A stretch of 64,000 bases of DNA from JBBREP01 sp038202885 (lineage in GTDB: Bacteria > Actinomycetota > Acidimicrobiia > IMCC26256 > PALSA-610), in the NCBI GenBank assembly GCA_038202885.1, contig JBBREP010000006.1:1-64000 (forward strand), given 5' to 3'. Position 1 is the stretch's first letter; every line of letters starts with the position of its first letter. The notes under the pieces were generated by a model. That model did no database searches, was not told the DNA's origin, and saw only the letters and a program-made list of their open reading frames with translations. The translations under genes and the position numbers were made by a program. Positions 62,701-64,000 of this stretch are shown here, piece after piece.

Positions 62701-64000
62701 CTTGCCCGGTGATCACCGAATCGGGCGGACACAGTCCGTTGATGCCCGCGAGCGCGTCACCGCACGACCATTGGATCGTCACCGGTCCGTTGTACCAACC
62801 GTGCGCGTTGGGCGCAGTCGTAGGTGCGCCCAACAGGTCGGGTTTGGTCTTGTCGACGTTGACCGGCGTCACGGTGGTCGATGCCACGTTGCCGGCAAGG
62901 TCGGTCGCGGTGCCGAGGACAGACTGCCCGGCGCCCTCGGTCACGTTGAACGGAGCGGTACAGCCCGCGGTTGCGATGCCCGAGCCGGTGTCGGTGCAGC
63001 TGAACGACACGGTCACGTCGGTGTTGTTCCACCCGGCACCGTTCGCGGTCGGTGTCTGGGACCCGACAATCGTGGGCGCGATCGTGTCGATGTTGACGGT
63101 GATCCCAGTGCTCGCGGTGTTACCAGCCCGGTCGGTGACCGAACCCGACACCGTGGTGACGCCCTCGTTCGAGACCAGCTGGTCGCTCGGACAGGCACCC
63201 AGGTCGATGCCGGAAGTGGCGTCGCTGCACTCGAAGTGGACGGTCACCGGCGAGTTGTTCCAACCCGCGGTATTGGCCGCGACGCTCAGCGACGCCGTGA
63301 TCGTGGGCAACGTGCGGTCGATGTTGATGCCGTTCACCGTGGTCGACGCTTGGTTGTCAGCCGAGTCGGCGGCGCTGCCCGACGCCGATTGATTGGCGCC
63401 GTCGCCCGAAAGGGTCGTCGGGCTCGCGCACAGCGCGACACCCGACAGCCCGTCGGTGCACGCGAACGACACGGTGACCGGCACGTTGTACCAACCGGCC
63501 GGGTTCGCGCTGGGCACGCTGCCCGTGATCGACGGCGGCGTCTTGTCGAGGTTCACGGTGGTCGCAGCCGAGGCCGAGTTGCCGGCGTTGTCGACCGCGG
63601 TGCCCGACACCGACTGGCCGGCGCCTTCCGTCGTCACCGTGTGCGTCGCGGTGCACGACGCCACACCCGAACCGGTGTCGGTGCACGTGAACGTGACGTC
63701 CACGTTCTGGTTGTTCCACCCTGCTGCGTTCGCGTCAGGTGACTGCGACACTGCGATCGACGGTGCTGAGGTGTCGATCTTGACCGTCGCGGTGTGGGCA
63801 GCCTCGACGTTGCCAGCGCGGTCGGTGCTCCAGTAGTCGACGTGGTGCACACCTTCGTCGACCAACAGCACCGACGTACCCGACTGCACCGAACCACCGT
63901 CGAGCCGGTAACTCGTCGAGTCGACGCCCGACAGCGCGTCCGACGCGGTCAGCGCCAACGTGACGCTGGCGTTGTTCCACTCGGGCAACGTCGACGCCGC
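59786..64000 (-). CDS. Giant Ig-like repeat surface protein, 5' end beyond the window
   Basis: The reading frame is open to the window edge, so at least 1404 residues are present and the N-terminus is missing. About 1220 residues consist of repeats of 75-80 residues with conserved elements GWNNTDVxVSFxCxDxxSGVA, EGAGQSVSGTAxDxAGN and a closing DKTPP. Every 465 residues a different unit (SGVDxTxYxxDGG, OmpL47-like) occurs, near DNA positions 63895, 62500 and 61100. Cysteine pairs inside each unit probably form disulfides. The last 170 residues are an unrelated helical domain (IGNALATATRHDKFLLKVAR) ending in a Glu/Asp-rich tail. It should be an extracellular stalk or adhesin. Confidence 0.88.
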   Translation of the reverse strand, partial: AASTLPEWNNASVTLALTASDALSGVDSTSYRLDGGSVQSGTSVLLVDEGVHHVDYWSTDRAGNVEAAHTATVKIDTSAPSIAVSQSPDANAAGWNNQNVDVTFTCTDTGSGVASCTATHTVTTEGAGQSVSGTAVDNAGNSASAATTVNLDKTPPSITGSVPSANPAGWYNVPVTVSFACTDGLSGVALCASPTTLSGDGANQSASGSAADSADNQASTTVNGINIDRTLPTITASLSVAANTAGWNNSPVTVHFECSDATSGIDLGACPSDQLVSNEGVTTVSGSVTDRAGNTASTGITVNIDTIAPTIVGSQTPTANGAGWNNTDVTVSFSCTDTGSGIATAGCTAPFNVTEGAGQSVLGTATDLAGNVASTTVTPVNVDKTKPDLLGAPTTAPNAHGWYNGPVTIQWSCGDALAGINGLCPPDSVITGQGSGLTATATVADLAGNSTVSTSAPVKIDSAPPVTTQSSVPNWANGTVTINLNASDTLSGVDLTKYTIDGGADQFGSTIAVSGEGTHQVEYWSIDNAGNVEAAHTATVKIDASAPTITLLQTPPANGAGWNKTDVQVTFTCADTGSGVASCTSPQTITSEGAGQTVSGTAVDTAGNSASTSTSLNIDKTPPTVAGILPPTSAASWYNTPVTIAFACDDALSGVAVCPAPQTLSDDGASQSVSATATDAAGNNGATTINGINIDQIEPTLTASVPPAVLGWYAGPVTVHWTCDDNLSGVTSCPGDQVVAAEGFTTLAQTITDQAGNSTTTDITIRIDKTAPSIIGTATPAPNGNGWNNTDVNVSFACSDDGSGVASCSSPTTLAEGTAQSVTGQVTDVAGNNSSATVSGINVDKTPPTLVGTPIGTQNAAGWYNDAVTIQWTCGDARSGVDTATCPADGVIGTEGTAQQLSGTVLDLAGNATTASSAPVKIDLTAPVTAASAVSAAFTNTDVAVTLSPTDNLSGVARTQYSADGGPLTDGTSVTFTTSGVHTLTYASTDVAGNVEATHTATVLIDKTGPTITSSQAPPPNGAGWNSTNVIVTFTCTDALSGIATCSAPQTVSSEGAGQHVSGSAQDNAGNVSAAATTVSLDKTPPTITGSLSSTPNANGWFRVPVAVSFACGDALSGLASCSAPTTLGQGASQSVSGTATDVAGNAATASVGPVNVDLTAPTITATPDRAPDSGTAYAGPVTVHFTCADALSGIATGACPADVVVSSDGTTTVSGSTTDRAGNTSTTSAVITVTVSSVKGQKQALLIEIGNALATATRHDKFLLKVARDTLAASLEPAYWGTGNHLQVHRGVRVFEYETLSVAALSVMIIDPFSHVTDATLRSWIAIEVNADRILAQTELNDAIAAVGNTSATNAAKGFIDAGDTAQNHGLGVAAIPLYKVAWKAAYLVLGKHCDGGNEHDDD
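60300..63990. repeat. Higher-order coding repeat, about 1.4 kb period
   Basis: The Ig-like units are arranged in blocks of about 1.4 kb, each made of one OmpL47-like unit and about five 77-residue units. The blocks are similar enough to recombine, so copy number may vary between strains. At protein level, short stretches such as VEAAHTATVKIDxSAPxI recur between blocks. Confidence 0.7.

Noticed and set aside
60446..63742. A 1098-codon frame on the plus strand opposite the Ig-repeat gene
   Set aside because: It is an Arg-rich antisense image of the repeat gene and has no domain resemblance. Its length comes from the repeated high-GC codons on the other strand.

Overview
The window is high-GC DNA (about two thirds G+C by eye) from an actinobacterium, most plausibly an uncultured Acidimicrobiia-type lineage. 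The reasons are a WhiB regulator (confined to Actinobacteria), a deazaflavin (F420)-type nitroreductase, three WS/DGAT wax-ester/triacylglycerol synthases, many acyl-CoA enzymes and P450s, and a recurring leaderless promoter pattern in which TAnnnT lies 6-7 bases before the start codon. Lineage is inferred from gene content only. No rRNA, tRNA, CRISPR array or transposase gene was seen.

Layout. 0-10.4 kb: mixed housekeeping and regulation (DDN-type oxidoreductase, PPK2, heme membrane protein, K+ channel, PhyH oxygenase, class III cyclase, secreted hydrolase, LuxR-type regulator, WhiB). 10.5-17.7 kb: storage-lipid block (three WS/DGAT genes, alpha/beta hydrolase, acyl-CoA ligase). 18.0-29.2 kb: catabolic block. 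It holds a MaoC / DUF35 / MaoC / thiolase operon laid out like the mycobacterial steroid side-chain genes chsH2-chsH1-ltp2 but with chsH2 split in two. It continues with a CaiB CoA-transferase, a BVMO + alcohol dehydrogenase pair, a GrdB/PrdB-like gene with an in-frame UGA that I read as selenocysteine, an AidB-like acyl-CoA dehydrogenase, an MFS exporter and an NTF2-fold protein. 29.5-39.3 kb: RTX-type secreted protein, P450, second BVMO, Phd/VapC toxin-antitoxin pair, fatty acid desaturase with a 20-bp palindromic operator, esterase, L,D-transpeptidase. 39.4-45.5 kb: P450, LOG-like gene and a complete AmmeMemoRadiSam operon, divergent from a TauD-type oxygenase and a methyltransferase.

45.5-52.6 kb is an accessory island of lower GC and much decay. 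It contains a broken second copy of the LOG-like gene split by a 95-bp palindromic element with a 7-bp target duplication, an unrecognised three-gene operon, a methyltransferase, and remnants of a type I restriction-modification locus (hsdM and hsdR fragments and an M48-type peptidase pseudogene). An (AC)n microsatellite sits inside the hsdR remnant and half of the same palindromic element sits at the hsdR/hsdM junction. An intact PD-(D/E)XK + RAMA nuclease gene follows. 52.6-64 kb: secreted beta-helix protein, third P450, an acyl-CoA dehydrogenase + DrrAB-like ABC exporter operon, a 2OG-Fe(II) oxygenase, and the 3' part of a giant secreted Ig-like repeat protein running off the window end.

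The main discovery candidate is the selenoprotein at 24442-25596. Other points of interest are the split ChsH2-like operon, the palindromic element, the nine intergenic short tandem repeat arrays and the unknown three-gene island operon.
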